A stretch of DNA of 64,000 nucleotides from contig NC_087062.1 in NCBI RefSeq assembly GCF_963678635.1, positions 99,811,705-99,875,704 on the forward strand, given 5' to 3'. Origin of the DNA: Symsagittifera roscoffensis. Taxonomy: Eukaryota > Xenacoelomorpha > Acoela > Convolutidae. Position numbers and translations under genes: made by a program. Positions 19,195 to 28,485 of the stretch are shown here, piece after piece. How positions within the stretch are numbered: the stretch's first letter is position 1; each line of letters opens with the position of its first letter. A model generated the notes under the pieces. The model was not told the origin of the DNA and searched no databases. It saw only the letters and a program-made list of their open reading frames with translations.

Positions 19195-19283
19195 AAGTAA
19201 ACTCAAGTTGCTAAAATAAACTCAAGTTGCTCAGGTAAAACTCAAGTTGCTCAGGTAAAACTCAAGTTGCTAATACTCAAGAT
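19195..19283 (+). repeat. CTCAAGTTGCT short repeats before ORF2
   Basis: Four copies of ACTCAAGTTGCT with spacers such as CAGGTAAA, plus flanking CTCAAGA. They lie in the would-be 5' UTR of the spliced ORF2 RNA. Copy C has a different repeat with TTCTTGAGTATTGTATCTGG-type units at the same place (41050-41170). Both are built around CTTGAG or its complement. Confidence 0.8.
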
Positions 19284-19301
19284 CACTTGGAAATTACGGA
19301 A

Positions 19302-20597
19302 ATGGCAGATCGATTCTGGAAGTCCATGCCATCGGCCTTGAAAAAACCCACACTTGACGAGTTGTACAGACGTCTGAGGGACCTGGATTATACTCAAGTG
19401 GATGAGAGAATGGCAGTGATGTTGAATGCCATCCTCCAGTTGGAGGAACAGGGCGAGTGCCGGGAGTCTGCGACGGAAGCGGTTTTGATGGTAGGCTACA
19501 CCACCGATGGGATATCCAATCAAGAGCAAACCAGGTGGCTGTCCTGGAACGTGGATGGAGCAGTAAGGGGGTTCGACTTGGCAAGGAACCCTGGCTTGAG
19601 TAACAATACTGAGTATGGTGCAGGGGAGTTCCCACTGCCGGTCAGACCATCAGTCAGATCCACGGGCCAGAGCACGAGTAAGACACCATTGATGACACGG
19701 GCGCAGAAAACGGGGGAAGCGTATCCGGACGTCAGTATCATGAAGAGAGAGTTTGAGAGGACTCAGCGGGAGAGGAACAAGGCGAACCTCGACCGGGATC
19801 AAGCGAAGCTCGAGAGAGATCAGGCGAAACTTGAGAGGGATCAAGCGCGGAGGGAACTGGACATGTTGAGAGCTGAACAGCTACAGATAGAAAGAGTGCG
19901 AGAGAATGCCGCGAATTGCGAACAGCTGAAGTCGGAGCTTGAAAGGATCCAGCAACGACAACGCGAGCTCGACATGCAGAAAGGGGCTAGGCCCAAAGAG
20001 CGGGTGGTGACCGGCTCAAGACCAGAGTCACGTATGGATGTGGATGAAGCTCTTAGGTCGAAGGGACGATTTAACCTCGATCGCGCGGCTCAAGAACATA
20101 TGAACGAAGGGTTGGAAGTGTGGATACCGACTGAATCAGTGTCTTCCCTGCGTGGTCTAGAGACACAAGTATTACGCCCGTTGATGGACGTCGCGCTGCC
20201 TGGATATACACCAAGTTCGACCCCGGGTAGTAGTCAGGTGAGTGGTAGCTCGTCACGACTGAAGGAGTTGCACGAGCGGCTACAGCTAAGGAGTCGCGAG
20301 AGTCCAGCAAGAGTGGAGCTACCCTCGATGTGGGGGGAGCAACCTGTCAGGAGTGTGGTGATCTCAAGTTACAAGAAGAATACGGAAGGTGGATACCACA
20401 GGCACAATCGGATGGACTGGAGCACGGCGCAGAGAGACAGAAGAGATCCTCACGCAGCCACGTGTGCCCGAGGGGGCGGTCCACCTGATCATAGGGGACA
20501 GCTTGTTGCGGGTGCTGACCCGGATCCAGTCCCATTGGCAAACGGGGATCTTGAGCTTCGCTGGAGCTGCGACGCCGCAGATGTTAGCAACACTTGA
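19302..20597 (+). CDS. ORF2 N-terminal region with coiled coil
   Basis: ATG 19302 is chosen because copy C has a matching ATG (41191) followed by the same residues: MADRFWKSMPSALKKPTLDEL here, MADHSWKS there. Residues about 1-100 form a helical domain of unknown type (LDYTQVDERMAVMLNAILQLEEQ). A linker follows, then a strong coiled coil at about residues 145-225 with LERDQAK heptads. The true frame ends near 20430; the remaining codons are a shifted shadow, since the SGNH part continues in another phase after a deletion of about 25 bases relative to copy C. The coiled coil suggests oligomerisation. Confidence 0.8.
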   Translation: MADRFWKSMPSALKKPTLDELYRRLRDLDYTQVDERMAVMLNAILQLEEQGECRESATEAVLMVGYTTDGISNQEQTRWLSWNVDGAVRGFDLARNPGLSNNTEYGAGEFPLPVRPSVRSTGQSTSKTPLMTRAQKTGEAYPDVSIMKREFERTQRERNKANLDRDQAKLERDQAKLERDQARRELDMLRAEQLQIERVRENAANCEQLKSELERIQQRQRELDMQKGARPKERVVTGSRPESRMDVDEALRSKGRFNLDRAAQEHMNEGLEVWIPTESVSSLRGLETQVLRPLMDVALPGYTPSSTPGSSQVSGSSSRLKELHERLQLRSRESPARVELPSMWGEQPVRSVVISSYKKNTEGGYHRHNRMDWSTAQRDRRDPHAATCARGGGPPDHRGQLVAGADPDPVPLANGDLELRWSCDAADVSNT

Positions 20598-22881
20598 GAT
20601 GCTAGGGATGGCAAGAGTATACACGGTGACTCTGATGGTCGGGACGAATGACGTGTCCAGGGGGGAAGCAAGGAAGGTGACGAGGCTGCACGACAAGATG
20701 AGCTGCATTCTTGAGGAATTGCGGATTCAAATGGATCCGGCTATTCTTATGGTGTGCACCATCCCTTACACTATGAAAGCGGACCAACATGCAATGGAGA
20801 TGAACACAAAAGTGCGAAACCTGAACGAAATAATCAGGCAGATACACTTAAGAAGCGTCCTCCCCGTTGGGTTGTTGGATGTGGCCGAGCAAATGGAGCT
20901 ATCTGCTTTCCCTGACGATGCATCCTCGGATGGGATTCACTTTGACAGGCCCAGAGGGGTGGAGTGGTTAAATGACGTCTTCCAAAGGCACATAAGCGCA
21001 CTGGAGGGAGAATTGCTAGAGACGGCACAGGTCACATTCGGACCACCCTCAAATCCACCCTTCTTCAACCCGAGGGCTTTTTCCAGGCGCTTGGGTGCGA
21101 TTGCCGATTCTAGAGACAGTTCGAGGAACAGCCGGACCAAGTTGCCGGGCGCCGCGTCCATGGAAGCTGAGGAGGCAACGTCATCAACTCCTCAGGGATC
21201 AGTAATATCATCGGTGGTGGTGGCGGAGAAGAAGAAACCGGAGAGGCCAGCGGAGACCAGCAGGTCGAGATATGTGGAGAAGGTGAAGGAGCTGGACTTG
21301 GAAGACCTGGAATGCAGGCTGGAGTTAGCAAAAGCTTTGGGTCTTGAGCGGGTGTCGCGCGAAGACTTGGGTAGACACCAGTGCGTGGACTGGCTGAAGG
21401 CTCACGAGACACATTTCTCGAGAGCGAAATTGATGGAGACGGCGGATCTGACTGGGATTCCCACAAAATCGGTGATGGGACCTATCAACTACAGACCTCT
21501 CAAGTCATTGGGGAGTCCGGGACTCGTGGTGGAGCCTCCCAAGCACCGAACCAGCATTGCCAGGATTAGGGTGGCCACTCCAGCACAGTTGAGGGTGGTG
21601 GACAAACTGATGGATCCGAGAGAAATGGAATTACCAGACGCCGCGTATGAAGGTGCGAGATTGGCCAACGACCCCAGATACGGGAAACCCTGCGGGAATA
21701 CGCAGCTGGCCAAAACCTTGGCAGTTTATGACAGGGCAGACCCAGCCGCTGCAAGGGTGGTCATCGTGGCGGGATCGGACTTTGAGGGAACGTCTCGCAA
21801 GTTATTTTGGCCGGAAATTCTGATATATTCACTGCCGGGAGCGGAGCTAAACCAGATGTTAACCCTGGTGGTGGCAATAAAGTCGGAGATGCCTTGCGAG
21901 CCTGAGCTACTGCTGTTTGCAGGGATGAACGAACACTTGCATGCGACGGGGTTTCTTGAGCAGCTCAAGGGTGATGAACCGGCACCGAAGAAGATCTGGG
22001 AAGCCATCCAGACATTATTTGCAGCCATGAATGAAGTACAAGAGAACGTTGCCTCACGATTTGGCTCCAAGACAAAAGTAGCGTTCACGACGTCCCCCGG
22101 GTACGCGAGCATGCCCCCAGCTCTGCAATTTGTGTATGCGATCTTGATCTTGATAGCAGAGGGCAATGGGTGGCGTATTCTGATGGCAGCTCCCAATCGG
22201 GAGCTGGAACCTACGAACTTGAGACTTCGCAGATCAGAACTGGCGGCGGCGTGGGCGGATGTGTCCCACGCGTTGAGGGGCTTCTACAAGTTGGCTGACA
22301 TCCTCATCGTATTGGACGAGGTCCTCTTGCTAGAGATATCCAACTTCGCTAGGCAACTCAAGCTCAGTCCGATTATAGGGGATGATCATCCAGTGGTGAC
22401 TCACCTGACGGCCAGTCTGTGGTTTCGAAGCATGGAGTTGACCATCACAAGCTCCACCAGTAAATCTAGAGGGCCGAGCAACGAGAGGAAGAACGTGGCC
22501 GCAGCGGAGAAGCAGCTGGAGTCGATGGTGTATCGACTGACACAAGAGAGAGGCAGGTGGCCCTTCCTGACACCAAGGCTGGAGAACGCCACGGAGAAGA
22601 CAAGAGTAGGTGCACCACTCCTGGTGAAGCAGATCTGGGATTTTCTTGAGGAGCAGCTGGAAGTGGCCGAGAAGAGGGAAATGACGGTTGGCAGGTTCGT
22701 CACAGCAGCCAACGAAGTCACGATTGGAGGATTCTGGAGGGTGCAAGCAAGGGGTGAGCTGAGGACGAGGAGGGATCACGAGATTCTTGAGTTCTTGAGT
22801 CCTTGCTGGGAAAGGAGTTCCTGGTTGGAGTGTACAGCGCGAAAGAAACCATCTTTGGAGCCTTCGTACAGGAAATATTGA
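20389..22881 (+). CDS. ORF2 central region: SGNH/GDSL hydrolase domain plus a second SGNH-like domain
   Basis: The meaningful part runs from about 20440. First domain (20476-21010): IIGDSLLR with the nucleophile Ser codon at 20500-20502, SFAGAATPQML (Gly block), VGTNDVS (20641-20658, Asn block) and SDGIHF (Asp 20929-20931, His 20938-20940). These four blocks define SGNH/GDSL esterases, which remove acyl groups from sugars, lipids or other substrates; the substrate is unknown. Second domain (about 21740-22330): VVIVAGSDFEGTS, YSLPGAELNQML, LLLFAGMNEHL and AAWADVSHALRGFY follow the same order but lack a clear catalytic triad, so it is probably a degenerate SGNH fold. Between them is a charged helical stretch (KELDLEDLECRLEL). 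The frame ends off-phase after about 22810. Confidence 0.85.
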   Translation: MDTTGTIGWTGARRRETEEILTQPRVPEGAVHLIIGDSLLRVLTRIQSHWQTGILSFAGAATPQMLATLEMLGMARVYTVTLMVGTNDVSRGEARKVTRLHDKMSCILEELRIQMDPAILMVCTIPYTMKADQHAMEMNTKVRNLNEIIRQIHLRSVLPVGLLDVAEQMELSAFPDDASSDGIHFDRPRGVEWLNDVFQRHISALEGELLETAQVTFGPPSNPPFFNPRAFSRRLGAIADSRDSSRNSRTKLPGAASMEAEEATSSTPQGSVISSVVVAEKKKPERPAETSRSRYVEKVKELDLEDLECRLELAKALGLERVSREDLGRHQCVDWLKAHETHFSRAKLMETADLTGIPTKSVMGPINYRPLKSLGSPGLVVEPPKHRTSIARIRVATPAQLRVVDKLMDPREMELPDAAYEGARLANDPRYGKPCGNTQLAKTLAVYDRADPAAARVVIVAGSDFEGTSRKLFWPEILIYSLPGAELNQMLTLVVAIKSEMPCEPELLLFAGMNEHLHATGFLEQLKGDEPAPKKIWEAIQTLFAAMNEVQENVASRFGSKTKVAFTTSPGYASMPPALQFVYAILILIAEGNGWRILMAAPNRELEPTNLRLRRSELAAAWADVSHALRGFYKLADILIVLDEVLLLEISNFARQLKLSPIIGDDHPVVTHLTASLWFRSMELTITSSTSKSRGPSNERKNVAAAEKQLESMVYRLTQERGRWPFLTPRLENATEKTRVGAPLLVKQIWDFLEEQLEVAEKREMTVGRFVTAANEVTIGGFWRVQARGELRTRRDHEILEFLSPCWERSSWLECTARKKPSLEPSYRKY

Positions 22882-23879
22882 ATATGCCCATCAGTCTGTT
22901 GCTGGCACTGTACCTGGTTTACCCAAGGTACCTGTTCAATATGGGACCAGCATACATGTTCAGTCGGGGCGTGGACACACTCCGGACTGACGGATACTTG
23001 GCATTGGTGCATCTAACCCACGGGGAACTGGTGTCATTTCACCGACTGATGAAATACGGAGAGCCTCTGTCGATGGGAAGAACACACTCGAGTATTGACA
23101 CCTATTCGTATAAGTGTGCTGCCGGACTAAAGACGCTGCTGGTGCAGTACCTACTGATGCAAAACCGGCACCTGACTGGTGAAGAAAGGAACCCGAAGAC
23201 ACGAGATGGAAAGTGAATGGAGGCATGCCTCTGTTGACGGACCTATGCCTGGCCATGAGATCGGACCCCATGGGGATGATCCGGGGGCTAGAGGAGGTCA
23301 TAACCTGTATCTATGGACCGGCCGTCACGTTCGCGTTTCCAGATCCTCTGGTGACAGCTTATCGATACTCAGTGACCCACGTGAGCCTCATAAGCATATT
23401 AGATGGGAACACTCAATTGGTGTCAGCAGGAGGTGCTAAGGGCACAGATGAGCAACACGGTGCTCTTCGGAAAGGTGAAGGATCCGGAGTTGGTGATATA
23501 CAGTTTCCGAGGACAACTGCAGTGCAGGATGGGAGGCAAGCGCGAAGGCCCCATCGAAACCTATCCCAAGTTCTGGAACCTAAATCCCCTGACAGCAAAT
23601 GGACAAGAGGTCTTGAGAATTCCCGCATGGAAGAAGAGCTTCGCGCTGGTGAAAAGGGAGCTAGAGGCGATATTAGAGAAGGAAGTCCTGCCAGCAAGCA
23701 TTCCAGAATTTCCAACAGTGAGGAGAATGACCCTGGGGATGAACAGCTCCTGGTGGTCCCGTCCCTTTTCGCGAGGGCAGCAACCGAAGAACAGCAGAAG
23801 GAGTTCATCGACGGCTAGGATCCTCTCTTCATCGGCTACTCTGCAGCAATTTATTTTCATAACAGCGATGCAAAAATAA
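22803..23879 (+). pseudogene. ORF2 middle region, broken into several phases
   Basis: Three overlapping phases (22803-23216, 23213-23818, 23403-23879) carry one continuous homologous protein: LALYLVYPRYLFNMGPAYMF, then VITCIYGPAVTFAFPDP, then MSNTVLFGKVKDPEL, where copy A enters the window. Breaks lie near 23200, 23410 and 23742, and there is a TAG at 23816-23818 where copy A has TGG (Trp). The hydrophobic LLALYLVYPRYLF could be a buried helix; it is short and flanked by no signal peptide. No known family was recognised. Confidence 0.7.
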
Positions 23880-24800
23880 ATTCATGGACAACTCAAGCCA
23901 AGAAAATGAGAGGGTCGTTGCCTCCGAAATTCGAGGTACGAGATGCCTTGAGAACACTTGAGCGGGCAGGTCTAGAGAACAAGTTGCCGGTGTGGGACGA
24001 TGGCAGGATGATCGTGAATGAAGGACATATCGCACTGAAAGGAGACGAGATGGTGTTTACCACAAGGAGATACCGGGCACCTTACGGACTAGAGCAGGTG
24101 GAAATGAGACAGGAGGGAAAGGAGCTGGATGCAGCAGGCCCATTGTATGTGGCTCTGACTGAGTATAAGAAAGCGGGTCCAGCGACACCATCACCCCTAT
24201 CAGTGGACACCCCTGGGGATAAAAGGAGTGGTCCTGTAGAAGATCGATTCGGGAGGATTCTTGAGAGAAGAGAAGCAGAATCGCAAGAGGAAAGCATGGA
24301 TGAGACTCTCAGTGAGGCAGGAGAGGATATGGAGGTGGGAAACACACCGGAGCAGAAGCCATCGGAGGAAGAGTTCACCACGCAAGAACTGTTGAAAGAT
24401 CTGAGTGGAGAAAATTGGGCAGACACCCCCTCTGACCTCATCTCCCCGCAAGAATCTAGAGTTGCCACTGACGAGCGAGACTTCCAATATGGGGATGATA
24501 CTCTTGAGTTCTGAGGAAAGCGAAAAGAATACCTTCGAGGGAAACAAGACCATGTTCCTAGGGACTCTAGATGAGAACGCTTGGCGAGAAATCTTGAGAG
24601 AGTTTAATCGAGAGGTGAATAGCGAGATCACACTAGACAATTTCAAAGAAGAACTGTGGAATACGGTGGTGAAGTTCGGGGAACCTGTCCTGATGGGAAC
24701 AGGTCTGGATGAAAAAGCAAGAGGAGAGCTGCTGAGCAAGATGGTCGAATGGAGAAAGGCGCCACTGAAGAAGACGAATGTAAAGACAGCTCTACTCTGA
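23819..24800 (+). pseudogene. ORF2 acidic region, frameshifted
   Basis: Follows copy A residues about 130-450 closely: DPLFIGYSAAIYFH, APYGLEQVEMRQEGKELDAAG, PLSVDTPGDKRSGPVEDRF, ESMDETLSEAGEDMEVGNTPE, then after a phase change near 24440 NTFEGNKTMFLGTLDENAW and FGEPVLMGTGLDEKARGELL. The acidic Ser/Glu-rich part is the most conserved low-complexity stretch among copies. Confidence 0.75.
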
Positions 24801-27472
24801 AACAAAAAACTGTCAATAAAATAGTTGAAGGTGTAAGGGGGGATAAGGTTGAGACTAGTAATAAAATTAAAAGTACTAATATCGTTAAGGCTCGAGCAGG
24901 GGGGAGGCAAGAGTTGGAAGGGTTGGATGGAGACAAGGAAGTCGAATCGGTGATGATAACGACAACGCCCCCGAGTAAAGACGTGAGGTCTCGCAAGAGG
25001 AAGAGAGACGTGGAGGGATTGGGCAGTCCTTCAGCGGATGCGGTTTCGGAGAGGAACTTGAGAGAGACAGCCCCCATGGTTCTGGCACGATGGAAGACAG
25101 CAGCCTACAAGAGTAGCTACGAGCCGAGGAAACTGCTCGACGTAGAAAAAGAGATGGATATCCCCACCAGCTCAACAACGGAAGAAGACTTCAAGCCTCA
25201 GAGGCTAAAAATGAAGCGAGGTTCGTCGAGCGGGCAGACCTGGGAAGTGGACGTCGGCAAAGAATGGGTCTCGAATGAACACCAGACTACTGGGAAGCAA
25301 GTGACTAGCGATCTTCTTGAGAAGAATAAAACGAGGAACACCTCCCGGCCGTGGTGGGTGGCCCTGGAAACGTTGCAGGAATTGGAAGACTGCCTGAAGA
25401 AGCTCGACAGTGGAGTGTCACGCAAACGACGCAACTGGGCTACCCAGCAGAAGGCTGGTATCAATAAATTGGAATTGGGAAGCCAACTGAAGAGAACTTG
25501 GCAGAACTTGTTAAAAGATCATTTTGAAGAAGCGAAGAGAACATCCTCATCGGCATCGCCGTTGATGGCGAATCCCTTTATTAGGACCACAGGACAACTG
25601 ATGTTTGCGTGGAGCCTGCTGGGGATAGAGTTAGAGACACTGACTTCGTACGACAAGTTGAAGTTGGGAGGCAAGAATCTAGAGGTATATCGAACGCTGA
25701 TGCAGCACGTTGCTAGAGACAACTCAGGCTTGAGTCTGGCAAGGAGGAAAGATGCTACCTGTTTCTTGAGCTGGACAATGTCAATGATGACTGACAGTAC
25801 CATCCTAGCATGTCACCAGAGAGCAATTGGAAGCATGACGCTGGAAAGGAGAGTCTCCACAGTCATCTTGAATGTGTACCAGAGTACTGGGATAGAAAAA
25901 GAGGATGGTTCTAGGCAATCTCTAGAGAGCCACAGGAAGTTAGATGAGATACGGAGATTCTACAACAAGAAGTTTGAGGAGAAACACGACGTTCACCGTA
26001 ACTTGGCTTCGTCAGGAGAGTACTTGAAACCCAACAAAAAGGGAGAGTACCAATATGTGTCTGGAGTGATGGGGATGGCATACAACCCTTTCTTGGACTT
26101 AGAAGCTGGAGGTGCCCACAGAAACTATGAGGTGGCGGAGCTGCTGAAGTTCTGGACAGAGAAGATAATGGAGATAGACACTGTGGAGAGAGAGAGACCT
26201 AGCCTGGGTTTGATTCTCGAGCGAACACCGGAAGTAATAAGTGTGCCACGCTCAAGTAAAAGGGTAGAACTAAAAATGGGTAACGGGAACGGCATGTTGA
26301 CCACGAATCTGGGAGTGGTGTGGAAATTGCTCAAGCCCTCTTGGTGTCCACATCCCCATGCGAGCATGATCGAGGAAGTCACTGAGCGAGTGAGATTAGC
26401 GCCGACAGAGGATGAAGATTTGGCGACCTTGAGTATAGTACATAGACTGATCCTGCCTCATGTGAAGGAGTCAAGCGAGATGACGAGTGGAACAGGGTCG
26501 GTAAAGAAGATGGAGCCGGGCAGTTGTCTTGACTCGACGTGTGGGAATGGCGAGCACACTTGCGATGGACGATCATGCGTCAGGATACAGTCTTTCCAGA
26601 AAGAAGACCTAGTCACCTGGTTTGAAGACATCACCGAAAGGGAGAAAAGTGAGATACAGATAGTGGCTGAGTGTTACGCGAGTACCACGGTGAACCTAGC
26701 AACAGCTCTGGGATTCTTCTCAAGAATGTGCAGTCTCCAGTCACTGGAGAGGCTAGAGTCAGAACACCACTTGGTGACCGCGTTGAGCGTGGAGTCATGG
26801 CTCGGAGTGTTGCAAGTGACCCAGAAACACATCAAGAGTTGGAAGGTTGGACTCGAAGCGGAGATGGGATTTCCCATGAGCGAAGCCTATGGTCTGCCTC
26901 TAAATGCGATGGTAGAAGTGTCCAGCCAGAGGGTATTGATAGACAAAGCCATCTCAGTGCCCAAATGTGTAAGACTGGCTCGGATGTCACATCATTCACA
27001 CAAGCTGTTGAGGAAGATCCGAGGAACAGTGCCGAAAGAACAAAGGGACGACTTGAGTGAAATCTGGGGTGAAGAACTTCTAGGCTTGGAGAGCGAAAAT
27101 ACAAGTGACCACGAGAGACAAAACGTAACTGGGACACCCATGGTAGGTGCTCCAAACTTGGAAGAAGTCGACGTGATACACGAGAAGATGATGGAACTTG
27201 AGCCTCTCCTAGAAGCCTCGGGAGAACGCAATCTTAGGAGCATCGACCTCACACATGGGGATTGTCCATGCCACTGTCTAGCGCAGACAGTGTGGTACCC
27301 AGACCACGCCAATCTCTGCCTGATCTGGGATATGGAAGAAATCAGGTCGTTGGGACTACCTGAGCATCAACAAAAAGTGACCATCTTGGTGGTGAGCACA
27401 ATGCTAGCTCTAAGATGGATAAAAGAAAATATAGCAAAGTATCGGGAATCGAAGGCGCCAACAGCAGAGTAG
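24749..27472 (+). CDS. ORF2 C-terminal region (long open part in copy B)
   Basis: 907 codons matching copy A residues about 450-1360, including the basic RSRKRKRDVE stretch (near 24986), TSYDKLKLGGKNLEVYRTLMQHVARDNSGLSLARRKDATCF-type helices and the Cys cluster CLDSTC...CDGRSC (about 26525-26580). An in-frame deletion of 57 bases near 26907 removes 19 residues present in copies A and C. The frame stops at TAG 27470-27472, where copy A has a Ser codon. Confidence 0.85.
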   Translation: MEKGATEEDECKDSSTLKQKTVNKIVEGVRGDKVETSNKIKSTNIVKARAGGRQELEGLDGDKEVESVMITTTPPSKDVRSRKRKRDVEGLGSPSADAVSERNLRETAPMVLARWKTAAYKSSYEPRKLLDVEKEMDIPTSSTTEEDFKPQRLKMKRGSSSGQTWEVDVGKEWVSNEHQTTGKQVTSDLLEKNKTRNTSRPWWVALETLQELEDCLKKLDSGVSRKRRNWATQQKAGINKLELGSQLKRTWQNLLKDHFEEAKRTSSSASPLMANPFIRTTGQLMFAWSLLGIELETLTSYDKLKLGGKNLEVYRTLMQHVARDNSGLSLARRKDATCFLSWTMSMMTDSTILACHQRAIGSMTLERRVSTVILNVYQSTGIEKEDGSRQSLESHRKLDEIRRFYNKKFEEKHDVHRNLASSGEYLKPNKKGEYQYVSGVMGMAYNPFLDLEAGGAHRNYEVAELLKFWTEKIMEIDTVERERPSLGLILERTPEVISVPRSSKRVELKMGNGNGMLTTNLGVVWKLLKPSWCPHPHASMIEEVTERVRLAPTEDEDLATLSIVHRLILPHVKESSEMTSGTGSVKKMEPGSCLDSTCGNGEHTCDGRSCVRIQSFQKEDLVTWFEDITEREKSEIQIVAECYASTTVNLATALGFFSRMCSLQSLERLESEHHLVTALSVESWLGVLQVTQKHIKSWKVGLEAEMGFPMSEAYGLPLNAMVEVSSQRVLIDKAISVPKCVRLARMSHHSHKLLRKIRGTVPKEQRDDLSEIWGEELLGLESENTSDHERQNVTGTPMVGAPNLEEVDVIHEKMMELEPLLEASGERNLRSIDLTHGDCPCHCLAQTVWYPDHANLCLIWDMEEIRSLGLPEHQQKVTILVVSTMLALRWIKENIAKYRESKAPTAE

Positions 27473-28048
27473 ATTCACGCGATAGATTACAGCAGGAGAC
27501 TTGAGTTGTTCGAGACCGCATGCAAGGTATTCGCCATACCAATGGAAGTCAGACACATGTGGAGCCGGTTGAGATTCTTTCCTTGGTTTCGCGCGACGTT
27601 AACATCCTGGTTATATGTGGTGACGAAGGATCACATGAGGAAACATCAAAAGGAATATCGACAATTCCAGGCCGAGATAGGACCAGATGCCTTCAAGAGA
27701 CCTCTGCTGACCCATCGAAATGCGATCACGACGGGGTGGAAAAGAGTGGGTAGAGTATCCAGAGACAACACTAGAGCGAGGGAGTCGATACTGGAGGAGG
27801 ACCTGGCGAAGAATGTAAGCCTGAGTCTTCACAATTCCTTCTGTTTGAACCGGGAGTCAAAGGTGAAGAGATTACCGAATCAAGTGAAGAGATTACAAGA
27901 GCAAAGGGAGTGGATGCGATCCTTTGAACAGCTGAAGGCTTGGGAGGAGATTGTGATCAGCTCCGATGACGAAGAGGCACTATTGAAACAGATCACAGTG
28001 TCAAACATATCTGGATCGGGTACCTCGAGGGCGAAGAACACGAGGTGA
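27473..28048 (+). CDS. ORF2 extreme C-terminus after nonsense codon
   Basis: Same phase as the preceding frame, separated only by the TAG at 27472. It aligns with the last about 190 residues of copy A and ends with EEIVISSDDEEALL and a Ser/Thr-rich tail. The hydrophobic IVIS core followed by SDDEE matches the consensus of SUMO-interacting motifs. Confidence 0.8.
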   Translation: MHAIDYSRRLELFETACKVFAIPMEVRHMWSRLRFFPWFRATLTSWLYVVTKDHMRKHQKEYRQFQAEIGPDAFKRPLLTHRNAITTGWKRVGRVSRDNTRARESILEEDLAKNVSLSLHNSFCLNRESKVKRLPNQVKRLQEQREWMRSFEQLKAWEEIVISSDDEEALLKQITVSNISGSGTSRAKNTR

Positions 28049-28485
28049 GCCGGTGGCTCAAAAGGAAAATTCTAGAGTCTTGAGTCTTGAGAGGGAGGGA
28101 ATTCGAGGGTGAACTCAGATGAAATCTGGGTTCACGAAAAAGAAATTTTAACAAATGAGATATTGTTATTAATATGCTATATCTATTATATAAATCAAAA
28201 TGCTGCATGACAATTTCCTGATTGAATAGGACAAAAGAAATTTTAAATTACCAGCTTAAAAAGCGAGAATTCATAGGTGCAGGTGTGTGCGGATTTTGAT
28301 TGCTGTTTAGCGATAGTGTGAAAATTTTATATGGTTGTGAATTTTGGAAGGTAGATAAACTTAAGTCTGCTGCAAACTTCTGTAAATGACCACTGGCACT
28401 GTATCTTGAGTGACACTCGGGCTTCTTGGGATTCACTGACAGAGGCAACACGCGATGAGGACATCGATCTTGAGTCCGGGGAGTA
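28049..28485 (+). other. Copy B 3' UTR and polypurine tract region
   Basis: Conserved with copies A and C outside any frame (GCTGCATGACAATTTCCTGA, CTGTAAATGACCACTGGCAC). It ends CTTGAGTCCGGGGAGTA directly before the LTR, the presumed plus-strand primer region. Confidence 0.75.

Larger units (their letters stand above)
18834..19301 (+). other. Copy B region between Pol and ORF2
   Basis: Noncoding 468 bp. It shares GGTGCTAAAACATAA and CTGCATGTTTTT with copy C (40.79-40.83 kb). It holds the conserved splice acceptor at 19115 and a CTCAAG-rich repeat next to the ORF2 start. Confidence 0.7.

Noticed and set aside
19302-28048. ORF2 as a retroviral envelope
   Set aside because: No signal peptide, cleavage site, fusion peptide or C-terminal membrane anchor; the protein is charged and ends in a nuclear-type acidic motif.
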